DNA from: Candidatus Symbiothrix sp. | Lineage (GTDB): Bacteria; Bacteroidota; Bacteroidia; Bacteroidales; Azobacteroidaceae | Assembly: GCA_031270925.1 (NCBI GenBank) | Contig: JAISWY010000058.1 | Coordinates: 1-7,152, forward strand | Direction: 5' to 3' | Length of the DNA stretch: 7,152 nt | In this document: in pieces, positions 7,128 through 7,152 of the stretch | Numbering within the stretch: the stretch's first letter is position 1 | How the letters are laid out: each line of letters begins with the position of its first letter | The notes under the pieces: generated by a model | Database searches by the model: none | Told to the model about the DNA's origin: nothing | The model's input: only the letters and a program-made list of their open reading frames with translations | Position numbers and translations under genes: made by a program

Positions 7128-7152
7128 TTTTTCGCGAATGAAATTACGAGGC

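Overview
The window suggests a member of the Bacteroidota, most likely Bacteroidales. Both clear promoters match the Bacteroidetes sigma-factor pattern (TTTG-like -33, a 20-nt spacer, then TAnnTTTG at -7). The ParE, GNAT-like and HlyD proteins read like Bacteroidetes versions, and gene starts lack strong Shine-Dalgarno sequences. All supported genes lie on the minus strand, so transcription runs from high to low coordinates.

The right part (7152 down to 3435) is a peptide secretion cassette. It opens with a promoter at 7096-7127 and a 55-residue peptide gene (6912-7079) that is short enough to be missed by ordinary gene calling. The peptide has a textbook double-glycine leader and a 30-residue hydrophobic, Trp-rich core with two cysteines. 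After an AT-rich 158-nt gap come an HlyD-type membrane fusion protein (5605-6753) and, overlapping it by 11 nt, an ABC transporter with an N-terminal C39 peptidase (3435-5615). The simplest reading is that the C39 domain cuts the leader after Gly-Gly, the ABC part exports the core, and HlyD links the inner membrane to an outer-membrane channel encoded elsewhere. The core peptide is not one I recognise. It is the best candidate here for something undescribed, probably a bacteriocin-like or signalling peptide.

The left part (3415 down to 1) is a compact housekeeping group: a GNAT-like acetyltransferase, topoisomerase IV subunit B (parE) and phosphopantetheine adenylyltransferase (coaD, cut by the window edge). 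Gaps are 3 nt and -4 nt. This group has its own near-perfect promoter (3444-3475), which lies inside the last codons of the ABC transporter gene. That layout suggests the secretion cassette was placed directly against a pre-existing promoter, with the transporter reading frame running on through it.

No RNA genes, insertion sequences, CRISPR arrays or convincing intrinsic terminators were seen. No immunity gene and no TolC-type channel are present in the window.
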